Shown: positions 9,022 through 19,299, counted from the first letter of the stretch. The stretch: 64,000 nucleotides of DNA from Streptomyces sp. NRRL B-3428 (GCA_000721375.1 JOGW01000003.1:558001-622000); one strand, 5' to 3'. Numbers and translations are program-made. Notes: generated from the letters alone by a model not told the origin.

Positions 9022-9147
9022 CACGCGGCATGATGCCAGGTGGGGTGCGCCCGCGGCGAGCCTTTCCACCACCCCGCGGCAGGCACCACCGGCCCGCACC
9101 CGGCGACGGGAGCCCGCCCACGTAATAGGCGCCCCCGGAACCCACCC

Positions 9148-9176
9148 GTGACACACGGCGATTCAGTCCGTAGGGT
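9148..9176 (+). promoter_or_regulatory. hutH promoter, leaderless type
   Basis: A -35 GTGACA and a -10 TAGGGT are separated by 17 nt. The -10 lies 7 nt before the ATG and no Shine-Dalgarno is present, so transcription probably begins at the start codon. Confidence 0.6.
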
Positions 9177-9183
9177 GCTGAAT

Positions 9184-10728
9184 ATGACTATGCACACCGT
9201 GGTGCTCGGGACGACCGGCACAACCCCTGCCGACGTACTCGCCGTGGCGCGGCACAACGCCCGCGTCGAGCTGAGCCCCGAGGCGATCACCGCCCTCGCC
9301 AAGGCCCGAGAGATCGTCGACGCCCTCGCCGCCAAGCCCGAGCCCGTCTACGGCGTCTCGACCGGCTTCGGCGCTCTCGCGAGCCGTCACATCAGCACCG
9401 AGCTCCGTGGCCGGCTGCAGCGCAACATCGTGCGCTCGCACGCCGCCGGCATGGGCCCGCACGTGGAGCGCGAGGTCGTGCGCGCGCTGATGTTCCTGCG
9501 TCTGAAGACCGTCTGCTCGGGCCACACCGGCGTACGCCCCGAGGTCGCGCAGACCATGGCGGACCTCCTGAACGCCGGCATCACCCCGGTCGTGCACGAG
9601 TACGGCTCCCTCGGCTGCTCCGGCGACCTCGCCCCGCTCTCCCACTGCGCGCTCGCGCTGATGGGCGAGGGCGACGCGGAGGGCCCCGACGGCACGGTCC
9701 GCCCCGCCGGCGAGCTGCTCGCCGAGCACGGCATCGCGCCCGTCGAGCTGCGCGAGAAGGAGGGCCTTGCCCTCCTCAACGGCACCGACGGCATGCTCGG
9801 CATGCTGCTGATGGCCATCGACGACCTGGAGAAGCTCTACAAGAGCGCCGACATCACGGCCGCCCTCTCCCTCGAAGCCCTGCTCGGCACGGACAAGGTC
9901 CTCGCCCCCGAGCTGCACGCGATCCGCCCGCACCCGGGCCAGGGCGCCTCGGCCGCCAACATGGCGGCGGTGCTTGCCGGTTCGGGCCTCACGGGCCACC
10001 ACCAGGACGACGCGCCCCGCGTCCAGGACGCCTACTCCGTACGCTGCGCCCCGCAGGTCGCCGGCGCAGGACGTGACACCCTCGCCCACGCCGCCCTGGT
10101 CGCCTCCCGCGAACTGGCCTCCGCCGTGGACAACCCGGTCGTCCTGCCCGACGGCCGCGTCGAGTCCAACGGCAACTTCCACGGCGCCCCCGTCGCGTAC
10201 GTCCTGGACTTCCTCGCCATCGCCGCGGCCGACCTCGCGTCGATCGCCGAGCGCCGCACGGACCGCCTCCTCGACAAGAACCGCTCGCACGGTCTGCCGC
10301 CGTTCCTGGCGGACGACGCGGGCGTGGACTCGGGCCTGATGATCGCCCAGTACACGCAGGCCGCCCTGGTCAGCGAGATGAAGCGGCTCGCGGTCCCGGC
10401 CTCCGCGGACTCGATCCCGTCCTCCGCGATGCAGGAGGACCACGTCTCCATGGGCTGGTCGGCGGCCCGCAAGCTCCGCACGGCGGTCGGCAACCTGACC
10501 CATGTGATCGCCATCGAGCTGTACGCGTCGACGCGCGGCATCGAACTGCGCTCCGGCCTCACCCCCGCCCCCGCCTCGGCCGCGGCGATCGCGGCGACGC
10601 GCGCGGCAGGCGTCGAGGGCCCCGGCCCGGACCGCTTCCTCTCCCCCGACCTCGCGGCGGCGGAGTCGTTCGTACGCGAGGGCGGCCTTCTCTGCGCGGT
10701 GGAGAAGGTGACGGGGCCGCTGGCCTGA
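9184..10728 (+). CDS. hutH: Histidine ammonia-lyase
   Basis: Converts L-histidine to urocanate and ammonia, the first step of histidine use. The 514 residues match the family. The MIO-forming region reads GSLGCSGDLAPLSH, so the cofactor tripeptide is Cys-Ser-Gly instead of the usual Ala-Ser-Gly. Other conserved parts are YGVSTGFG near the N-terminus, the NGTDG segment, and QEDHVSMG near residue 415. The start is the ATG 7 nt after a -10 box; a second ATG two codons on is possible. No other hut genes are nearby, consistent with scattered hut genes in Streptomyces. A GC hairpin follows the stop. Confidence 0.97.
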   Translation: MTMHTVVLGTTGTTPADVLAVARHNARVELSPEAITALAKAREIVDALAAKPEPVYGVSTGFGALASRHISTELRGRLQRNIVRSHAAGMGPHVEREVVRALMFLRLKTVCSGHTGVRPEVAQTMADLLNAGITPVVHEYGSLGCSGDLAPLSHCALALMGEGDAEGPDGTVRPAGELLAEHGIAPVELREKEGLALLNGTDGMLGMLLMAIDDLEKLYKSADITAALSLEALLGTDKVLAPELHAIRPHPGQGASAANMAAVLAGSGLTGHHQDDAPRVQDAYSVRCAPQVAGAGRDTLAHAALVASRELASAVDNPVVLPDGRVESNGNFHGAPVAYVLDFLAIAAADLASIAERRTDRLLDKNRSHGLPPFLADDAGVDSGLMIAQYTQAALVSEMKRLAVPASADSIPSSAMQEDHVSMGWSAARKLRTAVGNLTHVIAIELYASTRGIELRSGLTPAPASAAAIAATRAAGVEGPGPDRFLSPDLAAAESFVREGGLLCAVEKVTGPLA

Positions 10729-10737
10729 GCCATCAAG

Positions 10738-10760
10738 GGGGCGGGGCCAAGCCCCGCCCC
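10738..10760. terminator. Hairpin terminator between hutH and the convergent membrane-protein gene
   Basis: A 10-bp perfect stem GGGGCGGGGC/GCCCCGCCCC with loop CAA begins 9 nt after the hutH stop and reaches the stop of the minus-strand gene, so it could serve both directions. Confidence 0.7.
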
Positions 10761-11248
10761 TACGGCCGGAACAGCACCCCGAGCGTCACTCCGGCCGCCG
10801 CCCACACCACGGTTCTGAGCCAGATCGCACGGGTCCACACGAGCAGCCGCCGATGCTGTGCGGTGAGCTGTCCGCGGCGGAGCACAAAGCGGGCCACCAC
10901 GGACTCGAGTCCCCGGCTCACCCACAGCGTCGCCGATCCGGCACCCAGCACCGCCACCACGACGCAGATCGCCCACGAGGCGGGCAGGCTGAACGCCAGG
11001 AGCATCCACAAGGCCAGGCAGCACATCCCGAACCTGGCGAGCAGACCGGAGAAGTCGGACCGCGCCTCCACCACCGGCCGGGTGCGGGCGGAGAGCACTC
11101 CGGGACGTATCTCCGGGAAGATCACCCAGCATTCCTGGGCCTCGTAGAGCGCCCGGTTCACGTGCTTGCGTCTGCCGGCCCAGTTGGCGAAGAGAGCGAG
11201 CCGGAGCAGTATCCGGTCGCCCGGGTCGATCCTGTGTCCTGTGCGCAC
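10760..11248 (-). CDS. Hypothetical membrane protein
   Basis: Function not recognised. The 162-residue protein has a polar N-terminal half (residues 1-70) and three hydrophobic stretches near residues 72-90, 92-108 and 140-158, the first two forming a hairpin. The GTG start matches the end of the intergenic gap. It lies between hutH and the GGDEF gene, on the same strand as the GGDEF gene and 112 nt downstream of it, and may be transcribed with it. Nothing suggests an enzymatic role. Confidence 0.65.
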   Translation of the reverse strand: MRTGHRIDPGDRILLRLALFANWAGRRKHVNRALYEAQECWVIFPEIRPGVLSARTRPVVEARSDFSGLLARFGMCCLALWMLLAFSLPASWAICVVVAVLGAGSATLWVSRGLESVVARFVLRRGQLTAQHRRLLVWTRAIWLRTVVWAAAGVTLGVLFRP

Positions 11249-11360
11249 GCCAGATCCCCCTGCACTGACAGCGGCTCCGAGTCAGCGGGGATCCTCACAT
11301 CAGCGCCGCGCACGGTCAACAGCCGACGCAGAGACCGCTCGTCCACCAGCGCCCCCAGGG

Positions 11361-12497
11361 TCACCGACGAAAGCGCCGCCTCTCGCCCTTCCTCCCCGTC
11401 CCCGCCTCGTCCGCAAGGCGTACGACCGGATCGTCCGGCCCCTCCCGCCCCGCCACCACCGGCTTCGCCGACCGCGCCGCCTTCGCGCGGTACTGGGCCG
11501 CGTCCGCGAGGCGGAACAGGCGGCGGGCCGAGCGCACCGGCCCGATCGGGTCCCCGGTCGAGGCGACACCGCAGGCCACCCCCTCCCCCAGGTCCAAGTC
11601 CAGTGCCCGTACGCAGAGTTCGTCCGCGACCCGCACCACCTCATCCGCCGACGGACCCACCGACACCAGACAGAACTCATCGCCCCCGAGCCGCGCCGCC
11701 AACGCCCCCGGCAGCATCGCCCCGCACAGGGAGAGCACCGAGCCGAAGCGCTCGAGGAGGCGGTCACCGGTCGCGTGGCCCTGGGTGTCGTTGACCTTCT
11801 TCAGACCGTTGAGGTCGCACACGACCAGCGAGACCACCGTGCCGTCGCGGCGGTACGACTCCACCGCCTCGTCGAGACGTGCGTCCACCGCACGCCGGTT
11901 GGCGAGACCGGTGAGCGCATCCGTGAAGGCCAGCCGACGGGCCTCTTCCAGGCGCTCCGTCTGCGCGAGCCCCGCCGCGATCACGGCGGCGAGCACGGTC
12001 GCGAAGTCCGCGTCCTCGCGGCCGAAAACCGGCTGACCCGCGGGCCGCGCCACATACAGCTCACCCCAGGCCCGTCCGTGCAGCACGATCGGCGCGACCA
12101 CACAGCAGCCGCGGCCACGGCGCCGCAGAGCGGCCACGCGCTGATGGCAGTAGCCCGCCGCGCCACCGGCCGGCCCCTCCGCCGTCTCCACCCACGCGTT
12201 GGGCTCACCGCCACCGGCCCAGCGCTCGTGCAGAAACTCGGTGATCTCCGGGAACTGGTGCACGGGATAGGTCTCGTTGTCGGGGAACTCCTCCTCCCCC
12301 GCGGCCCGTTCCCCCGCATTGACCAGGACCTTCAGCCGCCCCCGCTCCCGCTCCCAGACGGACAGCGCCGCGAAGCTCCCGTCGAGCGCGCGCTGGGCGC
12401 CGTGCGCGGCGGCGAGCCAGGACTCGCGTGGGCTGTGCGCTGCGGCCATGGCCTGCGCGACCCGCACAACTCCGGCAAGCCGGTCTTCCTCTGCCAT
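11361..12497 (-). CDS. GGDEF-domain protein (probable diguanylate cyclase) with N-terminal GAF-like sensor
   Basis: Likely makes cyclic di-GMP, the second messenger that holds back Streptomyces development through BldD. The N-terminal 180 residues look like a GAF-type sensor; no membrane helices are seen, so it should be cytosolic. The GGDEF domain (about 195-355) has the intact active-site motif LGGDEF and the substrate-binding FTDALTGLANRRA helix. An RxxD inhibitory site is not obvious. By position next to hutH it corresponds to the S. coelicolor protein I recall as CdgE (SCO4931). A -10-like TAATCT 6 nt before the ATG suggests a leaderless transcript. Confidence 0.88.
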   Translation of the reverse strand: MAEEDRLAGVVRVAQAMAAAHSPRESWLAAAHGAQRALDGSFAALSVWERERGRLKVLVNAGERAAGEEEFPDNETYPVHQFPEITEFLHERWAGGGEPNAWVETAEGPAGGAAGYCHQRVAALRRRGRGCCVVAPIVLHGRAWGELYVARPAGQPVFGREDADFATVLAAVIAAGLAQTERLEEARRLAFTDALTGLANRRAVDARLDEAVESYRRDGTVVSLVVCDLNGLKKVNDTQGHATGDRLLERFGSVLSLCGAMLPGALAARLGGDEFCLVSVGPSADEVVRVADELCVRALDLDLGEGVACGVASTGDPIGPVRSARRLFRLADAAQYRAKAARSAKPVVAGREGPDDPVVRLADEAGTGRKGERRRFRR

Positions 12498-12503
12498 CTC
12501 CCT

Positions 12504-12509
12504 AGATTA
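12504..12509 (-). promoter_or_regulatory. Putative leaderless -10 box of the GGDEF gene
   Basis: TAATCT on the minus strand lies 6 nt before the ATG. A -35 element is not clear. Confidence 0.35.
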
Positions 12510-12524
12510 GGGACAACTCAGCCA

Positions 12525-12555
12525 CTGCGGCGTTTGAGCAGATCCGAACGAAGTT
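12525..12555. repeat. Dispersed repeat, copy 1 (right arm of its hairpin interrupted)
   Basis: Thirty of 31 bases match 50858-50888. In the other copy the core ATCCGAAC-GAA-GTTCGGAT is a perfect hairpin. Here the right arm stops after GTT, where the GACGAATAGGA hairpin element begins. Confidence 0.75.
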
Positions 12556-12557
12556 TG

Positions 12558-12584
12558 CTGGGTGCGACGAATAGGAGCACCCAG
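12558..12584. repeat. Hairpin element with loop GACGAATAGGA, copy 1
   Basis: An 8-bp perfect stem CTGGGTGC/GCACCCAG encloses the 11-nt loop GACGAATAGGA. The same loop, with a different stem sequence that still pairs, is found at 27665-27691 on the other strand. Both copies are followed by AACCCCGG. Confidence 0.7.
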
Positions 12585-12622
12585 AACCCCGGTACGCAGC
12601 GCTCCCAACGGAGAGAAGACGA

Positions 12623-13804
12623 TTAGTCCCGCCGCGTCAGCAGCCAGGGCTCCACGACGCCCAAACCCCGCACCGGCCGCTGCCACATCGGCTGCAGCGC
12701 GAAGCGGTACGACGGCGGGGTCTCCCCGGCCGCGAGCGCCTTCTCGGCCTCGGCCGCCGCCTCCGCCTCGGAGACCGGAGCCTCGCCGACCCGCTGCAGA
12801 TCCGCTGCGAACGCCCCGTCCACGAGGACGGCGTCCTTCGGCGCTATCGAGGTCAGCCGCGAGGCCAGGTTCACCGTCGTACCGAAGACGTCGCCCATCC
12901 GCGTGGTCACGGTGCCGAACGCGATCCCGACCCGCAGCTCGGGCATCGTCTCGTCGCCGGCCATCGTCTCGATGAGCCGCAGCGCGATCTCGGAGGCCGT
13001 GCCCGGGTCATCGGCGGCGAACAGCACCTCGTCGCCGAGCGTCTTGATGAGCCGCCCGCCGTTGGCTGCGACCAGGTCGGCCGAGGTGGTCTCGAACGCC
13101 TCGACCAGTTCGCCGAGTTCCTCTTCCTCCATACGGCGCGTCAGACGCGTGAAGCCGACGAGGTCCGCGAACCCGACGGCGAGCCGCCGGTCCACCATCT
13201 CCTCGTCGTCCGCGGCCTGCACGACCCGGCCCGTCGCCGCGGCGAGCTGGCGCCGCCACACGTAGACGAGGAATTCCTCCAGCTCGGGGAGGAGCAGTTC
13301 CATCAGCGGATACGTGACTTCGGTGCGGGTCATGCCCGGTTCGGGCGGCTCGGTGAGGCCCGCGAGGAACGAGTCGATCTGCCATTCGGCGAGGCGTGCG
13401 GTCGTCTGCCCGGTGGAACGGGCGACCTGCACGGCCATGGCCTCGCTGAGCAGGCCCGCCTCCACGAGACCGGCGAGGCGGCGCAGCGCCAGGACGTCGG
13501 CCTCGGTGAGCGCCTTCGCCTGGCCGATGTCGGCGAAGCCCATCGCGCGCCAGAAGCGGGAGGCGAGCTCCATCGAGACGCCCGCGGTGCGCGCGGCCTG
13601 GAAGGGGGTGTAGCGGCGCTCGGCGCCGAGGATCAGGCCTTCGAGGCGCAGCGCGAGCGGATCCGTCTCGTCGTCGGGTCCGGCCGAGGCCTGGTCGATG
13701 GGCCGGGGTCCCGGCTCCTCGTCCGCGGGCGCACCCACGCCCGCGGATCCGTCGGCGTGCGCGGTGGCGGAACCGGCGTGGGCGCCCGAGTCATCGACGG
13801 TCAC
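12623..13804 (-). CDS. cya: Adenylate cyclase (class III)
   Basis: Makes cAMP from ATP; in S. coelicolor cAMP is needed for germination and affects antibiotic production. The C-terminal class III catalytic domain (about residues 190-360) starts at VGFADLVGFTRLTRRM, with the metal Asp in ADLVGFT, a second Asp in KTLGDEVLF, and the later FGTTVNLASRLT segment. The N-terminal half resembles the pH-sensing or autoinhibitory helical region of such cyclases, and the first 50 residues are Ala/Gly/acid-rich and probably disordered. The position beside birA matches S. coelicolor SCO4928. The start is a GTG with AGCAGG upstream. Confidence 0.93.
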   Translation of the reverse strand: MTVDDSGAHAGSATAHADGSAGVGAPADEEPGPRPIDQASAGPDDETDPLALRLEGLILGAERRYTPFQAARTAGVSMELASRFWRAMGFADIGQAKALTEADVLALRRLAGLVEAGLLSEAMAVQVARSTGQTTARLAEWQIDSFLAGLTEPPEPGMTRTEVTYPLMELLLPELEEFLVYVWRRQLAAATGRVVQAADDEEMVDRRLAVGFADLVGFTRLTRRMEEEELGELVEAFETTSADLVAANGGRLIKTLGDEVLFAADDPGTASEIALRLIETMAGDETMPELRVGIAFGTVTTRMGDVFGTTVNLASRLTSIAPKDAVLVDGAFAADLQRVGEAPVSEAEAAAEAEKALAAGETPPSYRFALQPMWQRPVRGLGVVEPWLLTRRD

Positions 13805-13935
13805 TGCCTGCTGCCCTGCCCTTCCGCACTCGCTGCCGCATCCCGCACCATTTGATCTGTCACAGCCCCATAACGCTGACGAACGGGCACCACGATACGG
13901 CAGGTGTGGGCTGGCTCACTTAGGTACGGAACTCC

Positions 13936-14844
13936 TCAGTCGGACTCGGTTTCGGACGCCGCCCTCAGATGCACCACATCCCCGGCCCCGACCGCCTCGC
14001 GCCCGCCCCCGTCCACCGCGATGACCAGGCGGCCGTCGCCGTCGAGCGCGACCGCCTCGCCGACGAGGGTGCGCTCCCCGGGGAGTTCGGCGCGTACCCG
14101 GCGGCCCAGCGTGGCGCAGCCGGCGGCGTAGGCCTCCTGGAGTCCGGAGGCGGCGGGGTCGCCGAGGGCGTCGCGCCACGGCACGTACCACTGCTCGAGG
14201 GAGCGCAGGACGGCCCGCAGCAGCGGACCGCGGTCGAGCGCCCGGGCGCCGGTGAGCGCGAGCGAACCGGCCGTCGGTACGGGCAGTTCGTCCTCGCCGA
14301 GCGACACGTTGATACCGATGCCGAGGACCACGAAGCGCTCCCCGGCCCGCTCGGCGAGGATGCCGCCGGCCTTGCGTTCCTCGCCGTCGACCGTGACGAG
14401 GAGGTCGTTGGGCCACTTGAGGGCCGTGTCGATGCCGACCGTGCGGGAGATCGCGGTGGCGGTGGCGACTCCGGCCAGCAGCGGGAGCCAGCCGAGGCGG
14501 TGCACGGGAACCTTCGAGGGCTCGAGGAGCACGGAGAAGAAGAGGCCCGAGCGGGCAGGGGCCGTCCAGGTGCGGTCGAGGCGGCCGCGGCCCGAGGTCT
14601 GCTGCTCGGCGACGTGGACGGCGCCTTCGGAGGCATCGTCGGCGAGCGCGAGAGCCGCGAGGTCGGAGTTGGTGGACCCGGTGGACTCCACGACCTCGAT
14701 GTCGCAGTACAGACCGCCGTCGATATTCGTCAGCGCCTGGCGCAGAGCAGCCCCGTTCAGCGGGGGCCGATCGAGGTTCGACCAGCGGGACGGCCGGCTT
14801 CCGGGGAAGAGCGCCGAGTTCTCAGGGGGAGTTTCGCTCGTCAT
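13936..14844 (-). CDS. birA: Biotin--[acetyl-CoA-carboxylase] ligase
   Basis: Activates biotin with ATP and transfers it to the carrier lysine of acyl-CoA carboxylases such as AccA2 encoded 7 kb away. The biotin/AMP-binding loop GRGRLDRTW (GRGRxGRxW with Gly to Asp) and the KWPNDLLV segment are present, and a small C-terminal SH3-like domain ends the protein. The length (302 aa) lacks an N-terminal winged helix, so it is a monofunctional ligase, not a repressor. It is divergent from pccB. A -10 TAGTCT lies 7 nt before the ATG, suggesting a leaderless mRNA. Confidence 0.95.
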   Translation of the reverse strand: MTSETPPENSALFPGSRPSRWSNLDRPPLNGAALRQALTNIDGGLYCDIEVVESTGSTNSDLAALALADDASEGAVHVAEQQTSGRGRLDRTWTAPARSGLFFSVLLEPSKVPVHRLGWLPLLAGVATATAISRTVGIDTALKWPNDLLVTVDGEERKAGGILAERAGERFVVLGIGINVSLGEDELPVPTAGSLALTGARALDRGPLLRAVLRSLEQWYVPWRDALGDPAASGLQEAYAAGCATLGRRVRAELPGERTLVGEAVALDGDGRLVIAVDGGGREAVGAGDVVHLRAASETESD

Positions 14845-14851
14845 GCAAGAC

Positions 14852-14857
14852 AGACTA
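14852..14857 (-). promoter_or_regulatory. Putative leaderless -10 box of birA
   Basis: TAGTCT on the minus strand lies 7 nt before the birA ATG, and no Shine-Dalgarno is present. Confidence 0.45.
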
Positions 14858-14972
14858 GGTGTGGGGAACACCGCACTGCCGAGGCCGTGCCGCGCCACTA
14901 CGCTACGCATCAGTAGCCAAGCGCACTCATACGAGCGCCAGAGTCCTCGACCAGGCAGGGAGCCGCATCCCG

Positions 14973-16556
<1,584 letters not shown>

Positions 16557-16565
16557 GCCGGCCCG

Positions 16566-16601
16566 CAGCCGACCTCCAGACGACAGCCGACCTCCAGACG
16601 A
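16566..16601. repeat. 18-nt tandem duplication between pccB and pccE
   Basis: The unit cagccgacctccagacga occurs twice, exactly, starting 10 nt after the pccB stop. Confidence 0.85.
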
Positions 16602-16617
16602 CAGCTGGGAGACCGCG

Positions 16618-16827
16618 ATGATGATCAAGGTCGTCCGGGGCAATCCGACCCCGGAGGAGCTCGCCGCCGCCCTGGCGGTGGTCCAGGCGCGCGCCGCGTC
16701 CCTGTCCGCCCAGGGCCCCGGCGCGCCCGAACCCACCGACGCCTGGTCCGACCCGGCGCGGGTGGCCCGGCGCGGCCTGCCCGCCCCGGGACCGACGTCC
16801 TGGGCCCGTACGTACTGGCCCGGCTAG
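16618..16827 (+). CDS. pccE: Acyl-CoA carboxylase epsilon subunit
   Basis: A 69-residue actinobacterial subunit that stimulates the AccA2-PccB complex. It shows the family pattern: an N-terminal VVRGNPTPEELAAALAVV helix, an Ala/Pro-rich middle, and a C-terminal SWARTYWPG that in relatives packs on the beta subunit. It is 61 nt after pccB and probably co-transcribed. The start could be either of two adjacent ATG codons. Confidence 0.9.
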   Translation: MMIKVVRGNPTPEELAAALAVVQARAASLSAQGPGAPEPTDAWSDPARVARRGLPAPGPTSWARTYWPG

Positions 16828-16856
16828 GGACTCAGGGGAGATCAGGGAGATCACCA

Positions 16857-16888
16857 GGTGCGCCTGAGTACCCGTACTCAGGCGCACC
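16857..16888. repeat. Perfect 15-bp inverted repeat upstream of a small membrane-protein gene
   Basis: Arms GGTGCGCCTGAGTAC and GTACTCAGGCGCACC are separated only by CC. It may be the terminator of pccB-pccE or a regulatory palindrome for the next gene 28 nt downstream. There is no T run. Confidence 0.7.
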
Positions 16889-16915
16889 GTCGTGCGCAGC
16901 GGCACCATCAAATGC

Positions 16916-17044
16916 ATGCTCTGGTCCGACCCTGAGAACAAGCCGCCGAAGGACATGCGCGATGCGCAGGCCATGATGCGCCGCGCGGGCTTTCTGCTCG
17001 CTCTGGCGATGGTGCTCGCGATGTTCGTGCTCGGCGTCCACTAG
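16916..17044 (+). CDS. Small single-pass membrane protein (42 aa)
   Basis: Translation begins MLWSDPENKPPKDM and ends with a hydrophobic helix GFLLALAMVLAMFVLGVH before TAG. A polar, charged N-terminus and one membrane helix (about residues 25-42) make it a likely single-pass protein. I recall very similar small proteins next to pccE in other Streptomyces, which supports it as real despite its size. No clear Shine-Dalgarno is seen. Function is unknown. It sits between the carboxylase genes and a PBP gene. Confidence 0.65.
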   Translation: MLWSDPENKPPKDMRDAQAMMRRAGFLLALAMVLAMFVLGVH

Positions 17045-17121
17045 AACCGGGCTGCCGCAACCGCCCGCCGCCCCACTATCGTCCCTACTGCGGAAGTTGA
17101 AAGCCGGGAGGGGCGCACCAC

Positions 17122-18603
17122 GTGAACAAGCCATTGCGGCACATAGCCATCTTTTGTGGGCTCCTTGTGCTCGCACTGCTGATCCGCGCGAACTGGATCC
17201 AGTACGCGCAGAGCGAAGAGCTGAGCAAGCACGAGAAGAACCGCAGGGTCGCGATCGAGAGGTACTCGCAGCCGCGCGGCAACATCCTCGTCGCGGGCGA
17301 GCCGATCACCGGCTCCAAGGCCGTCAACGGCCAGGACTTCAAGTACAAGCGGACCTTCAAGAACGGTCCGATGTACGCGCCCATCACCGGCTACTCCTCG
17401 CAGGCCTTCGGCTCCACCGCCCTGGAGAAGCTGAACGACGAACTGCTGTCCGGCTCGGACGACCGGCTGTTCATCCAGAACACCGTGAACATGCTGACCG
17501 GCAAGAAGCAGCGCGGTGGCGATGTCTACACGACCATCGACCCGGACGCGCAGAAGGCCGCCTTCGAGGGTCTCGGCAGGCTGAACCTGAAGGGCGGCGT
17601 CGCCGCGATCGAGCCGGAGACCGGCAAGATCCTCGCGCTGGCCTCGACCCCCTCGTACGACCCGTCGTCCTTCGCCGGGATGAGCACGAAGGACGGCGAG
17701 GACCAGGACCAGTGGAACAAGCTGAACGCCGACAAGGCGAAGCCGCTGGTCAACCGGGCTCTGAAGGAGACCTACCCGCCGGGTTCGACCTTCAAGGTGC
17801 TGACCGCCGCGGCGGCCATCGAGGCCGGCAAGGTCACGGACGTGAACGATCCGACGGACACCCCCGACCCGTACACGCTGCCCCAGACCACCAAGCCGCT
17901 GCCCAACCACAGTGTGGGTCTGCCGTGCAAGAACGCCTCGGTGACGGACGCCATGGAGGTCTCCTGCAACACGGTGTTCGCCAAGCTCGCCGTCGAGGTG
18001 GGCAAGAAGAAGATGCGCGAGGTCGCCGAGGGCTTCGGTTTCAACGACGGTGAGGTGGACACCCCGATCCGGGCCGGCAAGTCGATCTACCCGTCCGACA
18101 TCGACGTCCCGCAGACCGGGCTCAGCGGAATCGGCCAGGGCTCGGTGACCGCGAGCCCGCTGCAGATCGCGATGCTCGCCGCCGGTATCGCCAACGACGG
18201 CAAGGTCATGAAGCCGTACATGGTCGACAAGCTGGTCGGTCCCGACACGGACGTCATCGCGCAGACCGAGCCGTCCGTGCGGTCCGAGCCGATCTCCGCC
18301 GACACCGCGGCCATGGTCCGCGAGGCCATGGAGTCCACCGCCAAGAACGGCTCGGGCCGGCCCGCCCTGATCGACGGCATCACCGTCGGCGCCAAGACCG
18401 GTACCGCTCAGCACGGCGCCAACAACGAGCTGCCGCCGTACGCCTGGTTCATCTGCTACGGCGAGAACAGCGACGGCAAGCAGGTCGCGGTCGCCGTCTT
18501 CGTCGACCCCGGCCAGGACATCCCCCGCTCGGACATCGCGGGCGGCAAGCTGGGCGGTCCGATCGCGAAGGACGTGATGGAGGCGGTCCTGCTGAAGAAG
18601 TGA
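17122..18603 (+). CDS. Class B penicillin-binding protein (PbpA/FtsI-like)
   Basis: Peptidoglycan D,D-transpeptidase anchored by an N-terminal helix (residues 8-27). The transpeptidase motifs are complete: SxxK in PPGSTFK (about 220), SxN in SCNTVF (about 285) and KTG in GAKTGTAQ (about 425). The length (493 aa) fits the short PBP2-like group usually paired with an FtsW/RodA protein, but no such gene is adjacent here. GGGAGGGG lies 9 nt before the GTG start. A hairpin follows the stop. Septal, elongation or sporulation use cannot be told from sequence. Confidence 0.93.
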   Translation: MNKPLRHIAIFCGLLVLALLIRANWIQYAQSEELSKHEKNRRVAIERYSQPRGNILVAGEPITGSKAVNGQDFKYKRTFKNGPMYAPITGYSSQAFGSTALEKLNDELLSGSDDRLFIQNTVNMLTGKKQRGGDVYTTIDPDAQKAAFEGLGRLNLKGGVAAIEPETGKILALASTPSYDPSSFAGMSTKDGEDQDQWNKLNADKAKPLVNRALKETYPPGSTFKVLTAAAAIEAGKVTDVNDPTDTPDPYTLPQTTKPLPNHSVGLPCKNASVTDAMEVSCNTVFAKLAVEVGKKKMREVAEGFGFNDGEVDTPIRAGKSIYPSDIDVPQTGLSGIGQGSVTASPLQIAMLAAGIANDGKVMKPYMVDKLVGPDTDVIAQTEPSVRSEPISADTAAMVREAMESTAKNGSGRPALIDGITVGAKTGTAQHGANNELPPYAWFICYGENSDGKQVAVAVFVDPGQDIPRSDIAGGKLGGPIAKDVMEAVLLKK

Positions 18604-18619
18604 CCTCCGCCGTCCGTAC

Positions 18620-18647
18620 GGGCCCTTGTCCGCCGTGACAAGGGCCC
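18620..18647. terminator. Hairpin terminator after the PBP gene
   Basis: The 11-bp perfect stem GGGCCCTTGTC/GACAAGGGCCC with a 6-nt loop lies 17 nt after the stop. Its right arm overlaps the -35 of the next promoter. Confidence 0.7.
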
Positions 18648-18665
18648 CGCCCGCCCCACTACCCT
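18635..18665 (+). promoter_or_regulatory. Leaderless promoter of maf
   Basis: GTGACA and TACCCT are spaced by 19 nt; the -10 is 7 nt before the ATG and there is no Shine-Dalgarno. Confidence 0.5.
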
Positions 18666-18672
18666 TGCCCGC

Positions 18673-19299
18673 ATGACTCCTCAGCCCACCCGCCGCCTCG
18701 TCCTCGCCTCCCAGTCCCCCGCCCGTCTGGGACTGCTCCGCCAGGCCGGCCTCGCCCCCGAGGTGATCGTGAGCGGCGTCGACGAGGACGCCATCACCGC
18801 GCCCACCCCCGCCGAACTCGCCCGCGTACTGGGCGAGGCCAAGGCCGCCGCCGTGGCCACCCGGCCGGGTGTGGCGGGCGCCCTGGTCGTCGGCTGCGAC
18901 TCCGTCCTCGAACTCGACGGCGAAGCGCTCGGCAAGCCCGCCGACGCCGAGGAGGCCACCGCCCGCTGGAAGGCGATGCGCGGACGTGCGGGTGTGCTGC
19001 AGACCGGGCACTGCGTGATCGACACGGCGAGCGGCTGCCAGGTGTCGGACACCGCCTCCACCACCGTCCGCTTCGGGGAGCCGACGGACGCGGAGATCGC
19101 CGCGTACGTCGCGAGCCGTGAACCCCTTTACGTGGCGGGCGCGTTCACGCTCGACGGCCGCTCGGCCCCGTTCATCGACGGGATCGAGGGCGACCACGGC
19201 AACGTCATCGGTATCTCGCTGCCGCTCCTGCGCCGCCTCCTCGGCGAGCTCGGCGTCTCGATCACCGATCTGTGGGTGCCGGTCGCCGAGCAGGAGTAG
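18673..19299 (+). CDS. Maf family nucleoside triphosphate pyrophosphatase
   Basis: House-cleaning enzyme that hydrolyses non-canonical or modified nucleoside triphosphates to monophosphates. The N-terminal [19 protein letters not shown] is the Maf substrate-loop signature (S-x-S-x-R), followed by VVGCDSVL with the catalytic Asp, GKP, and the [23 protein letters not shown] end typical of the family. The 208-residue length is normal. It stands between a PBP gene and an ECF sigma cluster with its own promoter. Confidence 0.94.
   Translation: MTPQPTRRLVLASQSPARLGLLRQAGLAPEVIVSGVDEDAITAPTPAELARVLGEAKAAAVATRPGVAGALVVGCDSVLELDGEALGKPADAEEATARWKAMRGRAGVLQTGHCVIDTASGCQVSDTASTTVRFGEPTDAEIAAYVASREPLYVAGAFTLDGRSAPFIDGIEGDHGNVIGISLPLLRRLLGELGVSITDLWVPVAEQE

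Noticed and set aside
17041..19197. Very long minus-strand open frame over the PBP and Maf genes
   Set aside because: High-GC shadow frame; the plus strand carries complete PBP and Maf motifs.
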